Both the position numbers and the translations under genes were made by a program. A stretch of DNA of 64,000 nucleotides from Acidimicrobiaceae bacterium (GTDB lineage: Bacteria; Actinomycetota; Acidimicrobiia; Acidimicrobiales; Poriferisodalaceae). Below the pieces are notes generated by a model, which did not search any database, was not told the DNA's origin, and saw only the letters and a program-made list of their open reading frames with translations. The DNA is taken from positions 1 through 64,000 of the forward strand of contig JAPOPC010000082.1 in assembly GCA_026713105.1 (NCBI GenBank). The letters are read 5' to 3'. Positions 54,775 to 63,409 of the stretch are shown here, one piece after another (position 1 is the first letter of the stretch; the number at the start of each line of letters is the position of its first letter).

Positions 54775-56525
54775 GACGGCGCGCTTCCCTTCAAGGCGGC
54801 GTCGGCATCGCCCTCGGGACCCAGGATGATGTCGTCGTTCGAACCGCCGGCGGGCACCATCGGGTACACCTTCTCCTCGGTGTCGACACGGAAGTCGATC
54901 ACCACGGGGCGGTCGTTGATCGAGTTCGCCTTCGTGATAGCAGGCACCACCTCCTCGGCCGACTCCACCCGGATGCCCGTACAGCCCATGGCCTCGGCCC
55001 AGCCCACGTAGTCGGGATGATCAGCGCTGAGGTACACCTCGCTGTAGCGCTCTGCGTAGAAAAGCTCCTGCCACTGGCGCACCATGCCCAAGTACGCGTT
55101 GTTGAGAATGGCGATCTTCACCGGAATGTTCTCGGCGCTCGCCGAGATCAGCTCCTGCGCCGTCATCTGGAAGCAGCCGTCGCCGTCCACGGCCCACACG
55201 GTTCGGTCGGGCTGGCCCACCTTGGCGCCGATGGCCGCAGGCACCGCGAAGCCCATCGTGCCGAGACCGCCCGAGTTGACCCAGGTGTAGGGGTAGTCGA
55301 ACTTCCAGAACTGGCTCGCCCACATCTGGTGCTGCCCCACGCCGGCCACCACGATCGTGTCGTCCGGGGTGTGGTCACGCAGCTGCTCCACCACGTATTG
55401 CGGCTTCAGCGGATGGCCGCTCGACGGTTGATCGTATTGCAGCGGGTACTGCTCCTGCCAGCCCGAGATCGTCGACTTCCACGCCGATCGATCGGCCATG
55501 GCGTCAGTGGCGTCGCCGCCGCCGGCAGGCCGCAGCGCCGCGATGAGCGCCTCGACGGCCAAGCGGGCATCGCCGGCGATGGCCACCTCTGGCACCCGCA
55601 CCTTGCCGTGCTCGGCCGGGTCGATGTCGACATGGATGACCTTGGCCCCTGGGGCGAAGTGCGCCGGATTGCCGGTGACCCTGTCGTCGAAGCGCGCGCC
55701 GAGGTTGATAAGCAGATCAGCCTGCTGCATGGCCGTCACCGCCGAGTAGTTGCCGTGCATGCCGGGCATCCCGAGGCACAGGCGGTGACGGTCGGGGAAC
55801 ACGCCGCGGGCCATCAGCGTCGTCACCACATGGATGTCGCACATCTCGGCCAGCTCCCGCAGCGCCTCCGCTGCGCGGGCCTTCAGCAGGCCGCCGCCTG
55901 CGTAGATCACCGGTCGCTGGGCCGTCCGAATCAGTTCCGCCGCCTCGGCAATCGCGGCTGGATCGACCCCGCTGCGCGGCCGGTAACCGGGCAGCTCCAC
56001 GCTGTCGGGCCAGTACCAGGTCATCATCTCGTTGCTGACGTCCTTGGGCAGGTCGATCAGCACGGGGCCGGGACGACCAGTGGTGGCGATGTGAAACGCC
56101 TCGGCCACGATGCGCGGGATGTCGGCAGCTTCGGTGACCAAGTAGTTGTGCTTGGTGACCGCCATGGTGATGCCCGTGGTGTCGCACTCCTGGAACGCAT
56201 CCGAGCCGATCGCCGACATGGCCACCTGGCCGGTCACGACGACCATCGGGATCGAGTCCATGAAGGCGTCACACAGCGGCGTCACGATGTTCGTGGCCGC
56301 TGGTCCGCTCGTGACCATGGCAACCCCCGGCTTGCCGGTGACATGCGCGTATCCCTGCGCCATGTGGCCGGCGCCCTGCTCGTGACGAACAAGAACATGG
56401 CGGATCGGCGAGTCCAGCACCGGGTCGTACACCGGCAGGATCGCCCCGCCGGGCAGGCCGAACATGACCTCGACGCCGCTCATCTCCAAGCTTCGCATCA
56501 ACGCCTGAGCGCCGGTGAGCTCCAT
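54771..56525 (-). CDS. ilvB: Acetolactate synthase large (catalytic) subunit
   Basis: A 584-residue thiamine-diphosphate enzyme. [13 protein letters not shown] and [22 protein letters not shown] (catalytic Glu) are at the N-terminus; [17 protein letters not shown], the FAD-binding middle domain and the C-terminal ThDP motif [41 protein letters not shown] follow. It makes acetolactate for Val/Leu and acetohydroxybutyrate for Ile. Upstream lie a short Val/Leu-coding leader and a hairpin that suggest attenuation control of ilvBN(C). RBS AGGAGAAA precedes the ATG. Confidence 0.95.
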   Translation of the reverse strand: MELTGAQALMRSLEMSGVEVMFGLPGGAILPVYDPVLDSPIRHVLVRHEQGAGHMAQGYAHVTGKPGVAMVTSGPAATNIVTPLCDAFMDSIPMVVVTGQVAMSAIGSDAFQECDTTGITMAVTKHNYLVTEAADIPRIVAEAFHIATTGRPGPVLIDLPKDVSNEMMTWYWPDSVELPGYRPRSGVDPAAIAEAAELIRTAQRPVIYAGGGLLKARAAEALRELAEMCDIHVVTTLMARGVFPDRHRLCLGMPGMHGNYSAVTAMQQADLLINLGARFDDRVTGNPAHFAPGAKVIHVDIDPAEHGKVRVPEVAIAGDARLAVEALIAALRPAGGGDATDAMADRSAWKSTISGWQEQYPLQYDQPSSGHPLKPQYVVEQLRDHTPDDTIVVAGVGQHQMWASQFWKFDYPYTWVNSGGLGTMGFAVPAAIGAKVGQPDRTVWAVDGDGCFQMTAQELISASAENIPVKIAILNNAYLGMVRQWQELFYAERYSEVYLSADHPDYVGWAEAMGCTGIRVESAEEVVPAITKANSINDRPVVIDFRVDTEEKVYPMVPAGGSNDDIILGPEGDADAALKGSAPS

Positions 56526-56591
56526 GAAGTTTCTCCTGCCCTGCTACTTGGAATGGTCGGTTCGTGAATTGACTGTGCCCATAAATGACTG

Positions 56592-56611
56592 TGCCTCCCG
56601 AGCGGGAGGCA
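56592..56611 (-). promoter_or_regulatory. Hairpin in the ilvB leader
   Basis: A 9-bp stem TGCCTCCCG / CGGGAGGCA with a two-base centre, about 65 nt before the ilvB ATG and 27 nt after the end of the candidate leader peptide. The following sequence (CAGTCATTTATG) has no full U-run. It could be the terminator or its alternative in an attenuator. Confidence 0.45.
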
Positions 56612-56637
56612 GGGCGAGCGCGTCAAGACGGGCCCGC

Positions 56638-56673
56638 CTAGGTGAGTACCCCTACAACCTCGTTACCGCTCAC
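56638..56673 (-). CDS. Candidate ilvBN leader peptide
   Basis: An 11-codon frame (GTG start, TAG stop) reading M-S-G-N-E-V-V-G-V-L-T. Three Val and one Leu codon cluster at its end, next to the stop, as expected when a ribosome must stall for lack of branched-chain aminoacyl-tRNA. GAGG sits just before the start, spaced rather tightly. A stable hairpin follows before ilvB. Known analogy: leader-peptide attenuation of ilvBNC in other actinobacteria such as Corynebacterium. No antiterminator was proven by folding. Confidence 0.45.
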   Translation of the reverse strand: MSGNEVVGVLT

Positions 56674-56817
56674 GGCCTCGGCCGGGCAGCCAAGCGTGTT
56701 TGCTGGCGCGCGCATCGGTTCATTCTGTCGTGCCGTCCCCGCAGCCACAACTTGACACGCGTTCACACACTGCCGAAATCAGACTGCCATGCCGCCGAGC
56801 AGGCGTACATTGGCCGG

Positions 56818-58227
56818 GTGCAGGGCGGACGGCTGTTCACCATCGCGGCCTGCACGGTGGCCATTGCTGCCGGCGCGATGACCGCCGGGTGCTCGGACAT
56901 TGCGATCGACGACGGCACCGGTCCCGCCGTCGGAGATCCCGACGATGGCACCGGCCGAGTGACCACTGTGCCCGCCACGACCCTTCCGCTCACGCAGACC
57001 CCGCAGTACGTGGCATCCAATACGCCCTGCCCCGGCGATCTGCCCGAACTCTCCGCTGCACCGCTCAGCGAGGCGGCTCCCGGGCGTGCCGTCACGCTCG
57101 TGCCGTACATCGATCTCGTCGAAGCGACCGTGATGGTCTTCGACAGCGCGGCGGAGGATGCCGGTGATTCCAGCGCCGACGAATCAGGTGCCGGCGACCC
57201 GGACGGCGATGGCTCAGGCGGCGGCTTCGTGGGCGATAGGAGGGGTCGGATCTGGCGATTTGCGCTCAACCTGGCTGGCCAAGTGGGCAGCGACTTCGGT
57301 GCTGCCATCGGCGAAGAGCCGGTTGCCGACTTCTCCTCGAACACGGCCGCCGAGCACGATCAGGGCTTGGTGGGCATGACGCTGGGGCCCAACGGACGGC
57401 TGTGGATCAACCGCACTGACCGGCACGGTTCCAGCATCCTCACGGTGCTCACACCGACCGCTGATCGCGCAGTGCTGGAAGGCAGCTACGCCGATGTGCT
57501 GGAGGTGTCCCAAACCAATGCGCAGCACAACGGCGGCGATCTGCTGTTCGACGAGAGCGGGCTGCTCTACGTGTCGTTCGGCGACGGCGGGGGCCTCGGC
57601 GATCCCCACCATCACGGTCAGAATCTCGCCACTCCGTTGGGCGCCGTGCTGCGGTTCGCCGTTGACACCGCCGACAGCGACGATCCCGGCGACTGGCGGC
57701 TCACTCCGGCACCGGGCAACCCCGACCTTGGACCCCGCAGCGACCCTCACATCTGGGTGTACGGCGCACGCAACCCGTTTCGCATGTCGTTCGACGAGCC
57801 GACCGGCACCTTGTGGGTTTCCGACGTCGGCCAGCAGTGCATCGAAGAGGTCAATGTGCTCGACCTCGACGAACGCGGCGCCAACCTGGGCTGGAACGCC
57901 TATGAGGGAAGCCGGCGATTCGTCGGTGACGAGCTCGCCGACCACCGGCCGCCCGATTTCGAGTACCGGCACGGGCGCGGACTGTGCGCCGTCATCGGCG
58001 GCCACGTCTACCGGGGCAGCGAATTGGAATGGCTGGCGGGCCGCTACGTATTCGCTGACCTCTGCGGCGGCGACATCTACGCGGCAGCAGTCGAGCCTGG
58101 CGCGCAGCCCGATGAGGTCTGGCACCTGGGCGTGAGTACGCCGAGGCCGGTTGGGTTTGCGGTCGACGGGGCCGGCGAGCTCTACGTGATCGACATGGAA
58201 ACCGGCGTGTGGCGCCTGAGCGGATAG
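56818..58227 (+). CDS. PQQ-type aldose/sorbosone dehydrogenase-like lipoprotein
   Basis: A 469-residue exported protein. From the GTG at 56818, a signal RLFTIAACTVAIAAGAMTAGC ends in a lipobox. The beta-propeller domain belongs to the glucose/sorbosone dehydrogenase (GSDH/YliI) family: EHDQGLVGMTLGPNGRLWIN, NGGDLLFDESGLLYVSFGDGG, HIWVYGARNPFRMSFD, LWVSDVGQQCIEEVNVL and a late YVFADLCGGDIY. These would bind PQQ and calcium and oxidise a sugar. The GTG start fits the signal peptide; the frame is open 300 nt further but crosses the ilvB leader. A TTGACA at 56752 lacks a good -10 partner. Confidence 0.82.
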   Translation: MQGGRLFTIAACTVAIAAGAMTAGCSDIAIDDGTGPAVGDPDDGTGRVTTVPATTLPLTQTPQYVASNTPCPGDLPELSAAPLSEAAPGRAVTLVPYIDLVEATVMVFDSAAEDAGDSSADESGAGDPDGDGSGGGFVGDRRGRIWRFALNLAGQVGSDFGAAIGEEPVADFSSNTAAEHDQGLVGMTLGPNGRLWINRTDRHGSSILTVLTPTADRAVLEGSYADVLEVSQTNAQHNGGDLLFDESGLLYVSFGDGGGLGDPHHHGQNLATPLGAVLRFAVDTADSDDPGDWRLTPAPGNPDLGPRSDPHIWVYGARNPFRMSFDEPTGTLWVSDVGQQCIEEVNVLDLDERGANLGWNAYEGSRRFVGDELADHRPPDFEYRHGRGLCAVIGGHVYRGSELEWLAGRYVFADLCGGDIYAAAVEPGAQPDEVWHLGVSTPRPVGFAVDGAGELYVIDMETGVWRLSG

Positions 58228-58276
58228 GGCGCGACCAGATGATCGCTGCCTCCTTGATCGCGGTCGGGCCCTAGCC

Positions 58277-59587
58277 GTGCTGCGCCGCACGGTCTATGAC
58301 CGCGAGATCCTGCTGCTCGCTGTTCCGGCGTTCGGCGCACTGATCGCCGAACCGCTGTACGTCGTCACCGACACGGCGATCGTGGGCAGGCTCGGCACGC
58401 CCGAGCTGGCAGGGCTTGCGATCGCTTCGGCCATCCTGCTCAGCGCTCATGCGGCGTTGATCTTCCTGGCCTACGGCACGACCGGGCTGGTGGGTCGGCT
58501 CGTGGGTGCTGGTGCTCCGCAGAGAGCCGCTGAACAAGGCATCGCCGGCATGTGGCTTTCGGTCGGCTTCGGCATCGCTGTCAGCTTGGGCATGTGGGCC
58601 GGCTCGGGATGGCTCGTGGGCCTGTTCGACCCGACTCCCGAAGTCGCCGATCTGGCACTCACGTACTTGCGGATCAGCCTCATCGGCTTCACTGCGCTGC
58701 TGGCGGCAATGGCCGCTACCGGCTACCTGCGGGGCGCGCAGGACACGATCACACCCCTCATCGTGGCGGTGGCGTCCGCTATCGCAAATCTCCTCATCGA
58801 GCTGGTCCTGGTGTTCGAGCTCGACATGGGCATCGCCGGCTCGGCATGGTCGACCGTCATTGCCCAATGGGCGGCGGCAATCGCCTTCGCCTTCGCCGTT
58901 CGCCGCCGCACGCGGGCCGTCGGCGCCTCGTTGCGGCTCGTCGCAGCCGCAGCCCGCCGCTATGCCCGCGTCGGGCTGCAGATGTTCGCGCGCACGAGCG
59001 CACTGCGAGGCTCGTTCGTGCTGGCGGCCGTGTTTGCCTCGCGCATCGGCACCACCGAGGTGGCCTCGCACCAGATCGGCGCCGAGATCTGGGCGCTGCT
59101 GGCCCTGGCGCTCGATGCGGTCGCCATAGCGGGCCAAGCCATGGTGGCCAAGGAACTGGGCGCCGGCCGGCCCGGTGTGGCGCGCGCTGCCAGCGTCCGG
59201 ATGATCGGCATGAGCCTCCAGCTCAGCTTCGTGTTCGGCCTGGTGCTCGTCGTGCTGCGCGGGCCGCTGGCATCGATCTTCAGCACTGATCCCGACGTGG
59301 TCTCCCTCGGCGGATTCATCCTGCTGTTCGTGGCCGCCATGCAACCGGTCAATGCCGCCGCATTCGCCTTCGACGGCATCTTCATCGGCGCCAGCGACCT
59401 GGGCTTTCTGGCATGGGCGATGGTCGGTGCCGCAGCGGGCTTTGCAATCGTCGGCTGGACCGTGCGTCTGCTGGATCTGGGAATCGGCTGGCTGTGGGCT
59501 GCGCTCATCGTGTTCATGTGTTTTCGCGTCGCGCCGCAGTGGATCCGCTTCCGGGGCGACGCGTGGCTTCGCACCGGCGAGGGCTGA
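58277..59587 (+). CDS. MATE family efflux transporter (DinF-like)
   Basis: A 436-residue protein with twelve predicted membrane segments in two similar halves. LAVPAFGALIAEPLYVVTDTAIVGRLG at the N-terminus is the MATE/DinF signature, and ATGYLRGAQDTITPLIVAV and a counterpart RTSALRGSFVLAAVFASRIG follow. It would export drugs or metabolites using an ion gradient. GTG start at 58277, 50 bp after the dehydrogenase gene, probably co-transcribed with it. It is convergent with the methyltransferase gene at 59638. Confidence 0.9.
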   Translation: MLRRTVYDREILLLAVPAFGALIAEPLYVVTDTAIVGRLGTPELAGLAIASAILLSAHAALIFLAYGTTGLVGRLVGAGAPQRAAEQGIAGMWLSVGFGIAVSLGMWAGSGWLVGLFDPTPEVADLALTYLRISLIGFTALLAAMAATGYLRGAQDTITPLIVAVASAIANLLIELVLVFELDMGIAGSAWSTVIAQWAAAIAFAFAVRRRTRAVGASLRLVAAAARRYARVGLQMFARTSALRGSFVLAAVFASRIGTTEVASHQIGAEIWALLALALDAVAIAGQAMVAKELGAGRPGVARAASVRMIGMSLQLSFVFGLVLVVLRGPLASIFSTDPDVVSLGGFILLFVAAMQPVNAAAFAFDGIFIGASDLGFLAWAMVGAAAGFAIVGWTVRLLDLGIGWLWAALIVFMCFRVAPQWIRFRGDAWLRTGEG

Positions 59588-59637
59588 ACACGCGTGTATC
59601 GGACTATCTGGAGTTCAAGCAGTTCCTTGCGAATCCG

Positions 59638-60846
59638 TCAAGCCGCGTCTTCACGACCTACGGCATATCCGACGTCGACGCCGAACATCTGCTGCACAGA
59701 CTCCGCAATTGCCCGCCCGAGCAGCGGTGGAACCGCGTTGCCGATCTGTTTTGCGATCTTGGTTCTGTTGCCTGCGAACTTGAAGTCGTCGTCAAATGAC
59801 TGAAGCCTCGCGCCTTCACGAATCGTTAATGCACGATCCTGATATGGATGAATGCACTTATTTGATGCAGGATGAACAAAATTCACAGTAATTGTGACAG
59901 AGGGCTCATGCGGTTCAAGTCGTGAATAACATGACGAGAATCCAGAAGTAATCAGATGTTCCGGCACAGAACTGATATTGGAGCCAGAATGTTTGATGAT
60001 CTCTAGCATCCGGCTGGAGTGAGCAGTAGCCACATGCCATTCGAGCTGTGTAGAGCGCGATCGTCGCTGCTCCTGATACATAGTTTGAGGCTGGCAAGAA
60101 TACGTATCGACTTGCTCGCCCGCTGACAAGCGAGGAAGGTCACCAATTGCCTCCATCACCGTCACGGCCCGCGGAAGATCTGTGATGTGATCTTCGAAGA
60201 GCGACACTATGCCGCCGTTCTCAGCTGGCGCCAGTATTCGATGCCGCTCGCGTAATCCAATGGTCCGAAAAATGCCTGCGTGGGTGGGCTGCGGGAATCT
60301 GACAGCCACACCTTCCTGAGCCCCAATTAAGATGAGACGTTCGCGCTTCTGAGGCACTCCGAAATGAGCAGCGTTAAGCACTCTCCAGTCCACATCGTAA
60401 CCAAGATCGGAGAAGCAATTCTCAATCTGCTCTATGGTTGTACCATTCTTATAGGTAGCGAGGCCTACAACATTCTCCATGACAAATACAGCCGGTCGAA
60501 AATAGTTGACGTACGCTGCGAACTCTTCGAACAAGCTGTTGCGAGGATCGTCCTCGGTCATTGAGCGAAATGGCCTGATCGACGAGAAGCCTTGGCATGG
60601 TGGGCCTCCGACGATGACATCAATCTCGCCTCGCGCCAGACCAGTCCGCTCGGCAACGACACCGAGTCGCACCTGCCGGATGTCGTCAGTGAACGTTACG
60701 GCTCGAGGATGATTCAAGCGGAAGGTTTCGATGGCCTCGGGGAGCATGTCGATGCCGCACACGACCTCGAAGGCGCCCGCATCCTCGAAGCCCTTCGAGA
60801 ATCCTCCGGTGCCAGAGAACAGATCCATGATCTTGAGCGGGGCCAT
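59638..60846 (-). CDS. DNA (cytosine-5) methyltransferase
   Basis: A 402-residue C5-methyltransferase with the canonical order: motif I MDLFSGTGGFSKGFEDAG (SAM), motif IV GGPPCQGFSSI with nucleophile Cys84, motif VI VFVMENVVGL, motif VIII QKRERLILIG and motif X GNAVPPLLGRAIAESV. The stretch between about residues 180 and 340 is the target-recognition region. It is complete, so active methylation is expected. Base composition is visibly lower in GC (long AT-rich stretches at 59820-60560) than neighbouring core genes, a sign of transfer. It is divergent from the HTH-endonuclease gene, with a palindromic operator between. Confidence 0.92.
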   Translation of the reverse strand: MAPLKIMDLFSGTGGFSKGFEDAGAFEVVCGIDMLPEAIETFRLNHPRAVTFTDDIRQVRLGVVAERTGLARGEIDVIVGGPPCQGFSSIRPFRSMTEDDPRNSLFEEFAAYVNYFRPAVFVMENVVGLATYKNGTTIEQIENCFSDLGYDVDWRVLNAAHFGVPQKRERLILIGAQEGVAVRFPQPTHAGIFRTIGLRERHRILAPAENGGIVSLFEDHITDLPRAVTVMEAIGDLPRLSAGEQVDTYSCQPQTMYQEQRRSRSTQLEWHVATAHSSRMLEIIKHSGSNISSVPEHLITSGFSSCYSRLEPHEPSVTITVNFVHPASNKCIHPYQDRALTIREGARLQSFDDDFKFAGNRTKIAKQIGNAVPPLLGRAIAESVQQMFGVDVGYAVGREDAA

Positions 60847-60882
60847 TGCGCCTACCTTGCCACCGAGTCGTCGCGGGTGTGC

Positions 60883-60919
60883 GAGACTATAGTCTCACCG
60901 AGTCCGGTGTGGGTGGACT
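60883..60919. promoter_or_regulatory. Candidate controller operator and divergent promoter of the restriction-modification locus
   Basis: GAGACTATAGTCTC (60883-60896) is a perfect 14-bp palindrome. Because it contains TATAGT on both strands it can serve as a -10 element in both directions. Further half-sites follow: AGTCC (60901-60905) and GGACT (60915-60919) in inverted arrangement. GACT/AGTC dyads are the type of site bound by controller (C) proteins of restriction-modification systems. It lies 37 nt from the methyltransferase start. Confidence 0.55.
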
Positions 60920-60933
60920 TAGGCTTGACCTTT

Positions 60934-61836
60934 GTGACACTCGGTGCTGACGACGAGGAGGCCGAGACCGCCCGCGCCGTTGCGCGCGCAGTCGGCACTG
61001 TGGTGGGCAGCCTGCGCGATCAGCGAGGCTGGTCGCTGGCCGAACTTGCTGACGAGACCGGAAAGCACCGCACCCACCTCGGTCTCGTCGAGCGCGGTGA
61101 GCGCCATGTGAGTGTCGAGTCGGCGTATCGGCTCGCCAGGGCGCTGGGATTGTCACTGACTGAACTCGTCAACATGGCCGAAACGAACGCGGCGGGTGGT
61201 GACCTGCCCGTTCGCCTTCCAGCACGAACGCCGCCGCCGCACGCAGCGCGAAATGCCGACAGTGTCAGTACCACGACCGGACTCGGCGAAACATGGATTG
61301 TGGGCGCGATCACGAACACCTACCGACGGTTGGATCTGATCGACGAGCAGTTGATCAACGCCGGCACCCAACCGCTCGCAGAGATCATCGAGCTCGCAAA
61401 CCTCTCCGCCATGATCGGCAATCTCCTGCGCTCAGCGCTCGCGGATGCGTCGGAGGGGGCATACAGAAGCAACGATCCGCACAAGTATCCCGATCTCGTA
61501 TCCGAGTCAGATCGAGCGTCAGACCTGGGGATCAAGGTCGCGCTTGAAACAAACATGCCCAAGGGTCATCTGCCAAAGCCGGGCCAGCACCTCATTTTCC
61601 GCTACGTGCTCGGCGGCCGCCGAGGGGAGTATGTCCGCGGCAGGCGAGGCAACGTCGTATGGATCTGGGAAGCGCGCCTCGGAAACCTCAGTGCCATCGA
61701 CTTCGCTGAATCGAACACTGCGGGGGATTCCGGCAAGACCGCCGTCATCAGAGCACGCGTTCTTGACGAGATAGCGTGCGTCTACTACGACCATCGCTTC
61801 TTGCCATACGCGAGACCTCGCACCGGACACGAGTGA
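60934..61836 (+). CDS. XRE helix-turn-helix fused to a putative ApaLI-like restriction endonuclease domain
   Basis: A 300-residue protein from a GTG at 60934 (other GTGs at 60877 and 60913). Residues 15-82 are an XRE-type DNA-binding domain (VVGSLRDQRGWSLAELADETG, then HLGLVERGERHVSVESAYRLARALG). Residues 118-300 look like a restriction endonuclease: ITNTYRRLDLIDEQLINAG, ELANLSAMIGNLLRSALA, PHKYPDLVSES (Pro186, Asp187), GIKVALETNMPKGHL with Lys201, then RYVLGG and NTAGDSGKTAV. From memory this resembles the ApaLI-like family. The catalytic PD-(D/E)xK would have Gly199 where Glu or Asp is usual. The divergent C5-methyltransferase is the natural partner. A regulator-endonuclease fusion is inferred, not proven. 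Confidence 0.65.
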   Translation: MTLGADDEEAETARAVARAVGTVVGSLRDQRGWSLAELADETGKHRTHLGLVERGERHVSVESAYRLARALGLSLTELVNMAETNAAGGDLPVRLPARTPPPHAARNADSVSTTTGLGETWIVGAITNTYRRLDLIDEQLINAGTQPLAEIIELANLSAMIGNLLRSALADASEGAYRSNDPHKYPDLVSESDRASDLGIKVALETNMPKGHLPKPGQHLIFRYVLGGRRGEYVRGRRGNVVWIWEARLGNLSAIDFAESNTAGDSGKTAVIRARVLDEIACVYYDHRFLPYARPRTGHE

Positions 61837-61839
61837 GGT

Positions 61840-62009
61840 TCGCGACTGCCGTGTTCGGCGCCGACCGCAGGCCATCTCGGGCTCCACGCATCTTGCCCGA
61901 AAAAGGGACTGACAGGTCCATCGCTGCCCAGCGCACCTGTCGCCGCCACCCGATGTGCGCCCCTGGATCTAGCGTGTGGTGCCTCGGGCGCGGCGACCGG
62001 TGGCAATGT
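61840..62009 (-). pseudogene. Inverted, decayed fragment of an ISL3 transposase
   Basis: Read on the minus strand, this stretch matches the interior of the intact transposase at about 62700-62890: CACACGCT(A/G)GATCCAGGGGCGCAC and ATGGACCTGTCAG are shared. The translated motif RWA(A)MDLSVPF corresponds to RWAVMDLSGPY. A tryptophan codon has become TAG. It lacks both ends of an element. The match runs up to the left end of the intact IS. Confidence 0.75.
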
Positions 62010-62034
62010 GGCGCTTCGCGTTTGCGCGTGGGGT
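62010..62034. repeat. Left terminal inverted repeat of the ISL3 element
   Basis: 25 bp matching the inverse of 63398-63422 at 23 positions. Confidence 0.85.
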
Positions 62035-62116
62035 AGCGCTGTGAGGGTCCGGGCCGGGTAGGGAGGGATCCCCCAGAATCGGAGGTGCTTTGTTGCCCCG
62101 ATTCGGGAGGATCCCT

Positions 62117-63409
62117 GTGGCTGTTGACCTTACGCGTGCGTTGTTGTTGATCGTGGGTCTGGGTCCGGGCGTCGCGGTGCTCGATGTGCGGGGCCGCCGC
62201 GGCGGCCCGCTCGAGATCGAGGTGGCGCTGAGCGGGCGGCCGTGCTGTGGGGGCTGCGGCGGGCCGGTGTGGGCTCACGGGGCGAGCGGGGTGGGTCTGG
62301 CTGATCTGCCGGCGTTCGGGCGACCGGTGCGGCTGGTGTGGCGAAAGCGCCGCTGGCTGTGCCCCCATCAGGGCTGCTCGGTGCGCACGTTCACCGACCA
62401 GGAGCCCGCCATCGCGCCGCCCAGAGGGCGCATGACGTCCAGGGCGGCGAGGCACGCGACCCGCCGGGCGGGTGCGGGGCGGGCGATCAAAGAGATCGCT
62501 GCCGAGCTGGGATGCAACTGGCACACCGCGATGGCCGCAGTGCAACGGTGGGGCCGGGCGCTGCTCGAAGCGGACCCCGGCCGTGTCGACGGCGTCACCG
62601 CGCTCGGCTTGGACGAGATCTTGATGTTCCGCCGCGGCCCGTTCCGCGACAAGCAGTGGGGCACCACGATCGTGGACGCCCGCCGAGGCGTCTTGCTGGA
62701 CATAGTCGCTGGTCGCAGCGCCGAGGGCGCCACACGCTGGATCCAGGGGCGCACCTCGAGATGGCGAGCTCGGGTGCGGTGGGCGGTCATGGACCTGTCA
62801 GGCCCCTACCGCAAGGCGTTCAGCGACGCCTTGCCCAAAGCGATCCAGGTCGCCGATCCGTTCCATGTCGTCAAGCTCGCCAACAGCACCATCGACGAGG
62901 TGCGCAGACGCGTCCAGAACGAGACCACCGGCGGGCGCGGCACCAAAGAGGACCCGCTGTATCGGATACGGCGGCTGCTGCTCAGAGCACACGAACGCGT
63001 CACCGAGCGCGGCGAGGCGAAGCTGCGCGGACTGCTCGCCGCCGGCGACCCCCACGGCGAGGTCCGCGACGCCTGGCACGCCAAGGAGACCCTGCGCATG
63101 ACCTACCGCATCGGCGACCACGAACTCGCCCTCGAAGCCATCGACGAGCTGTCCCGCGACCTGCGCGACGACACCTACTCGCCGGAGCTGAACAAGCTCG
63201 GCCGAACCCTGCGTTCCTGGCGCACCCAGATCACCAACTGGCACCGGTCGCGGGTGACCAACGGACCGACCGAGGCAGCGAACAACCTCGCCAAGCTGAT
63301 CAAGCGAGTGTCGTTCGGGATCACCAACTTCGACCACTACCGCACCCGAGTGCTCCTGTATGCAGGAAAACCCGACTGGACGCTGCTCGACACCCTCACC
63401 CCACGCTAA
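62117..63409 (+). CDS. ISL3-family transposase
   Basis: A 430-residue DDE transposase. The N-terminus has a zinc-finger-like region (RPCCGGCGGPVWAHG, WLCPHQGCSVRTF) and a helix-turn-helix (AIKEIAAELGCNWHTAMAAV). Catalytic residues are expected in ALGLDEILMFR (Asp), WAVMDLSGPYRKAF (Asp) and TNGPTEAANNLAKLIKR (Glu), the typical ISL3 order. GTG at 62117 is chosen because GGGAGG lies 6 nt before it. The stop codon TAA lies inside the right inverted repeat. The frame is intact, so the element may still be active. Confidence 0.92.
   Translation: MAVDLTRALLLIVGLGPGVAVLDVRGRRGGPLEIEVALSGRPCCGGCGGPVWAHGASGVGLADLPAFGRPVRLVWRKRRWLCPHQGCSVRTFTDQEPAIAPPRGRMTSRAARHATRRAGAGRAIKEIAAELGCNWHTAMAAVQRWGRALLEADPGRVDGVTALGLDEILMFRRGPFRDKQWGTTIVDARRGVLLDIVAGRSAEGATRWIQGRTSRWRARVRWAVMDLSGPYRKAFSDALPKAIQVADPFHVVKLANSTIDEVRRRVQNETTGGRGTKEDPLYRIRRLLLRAHERVTERGEAKLRGLLAAGDPHGEVRDAWHAKETLRMTYRIGDHELALEAIDELSRDLRDDTYSPELNKLGRTLRSWRTQITNWHRSRVTNGPTEAANNLAKLIKRVSFGITNFDHYRTRVLLYAGKPDWTLLDTLTPR

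Noticed and set aside
56752-56790. TTGACA at 56752 as a promoter for the dehydrogenase gene
   Set aside because: No acceptable -10 at 16-18 bp; left as an unpaired hexamer.
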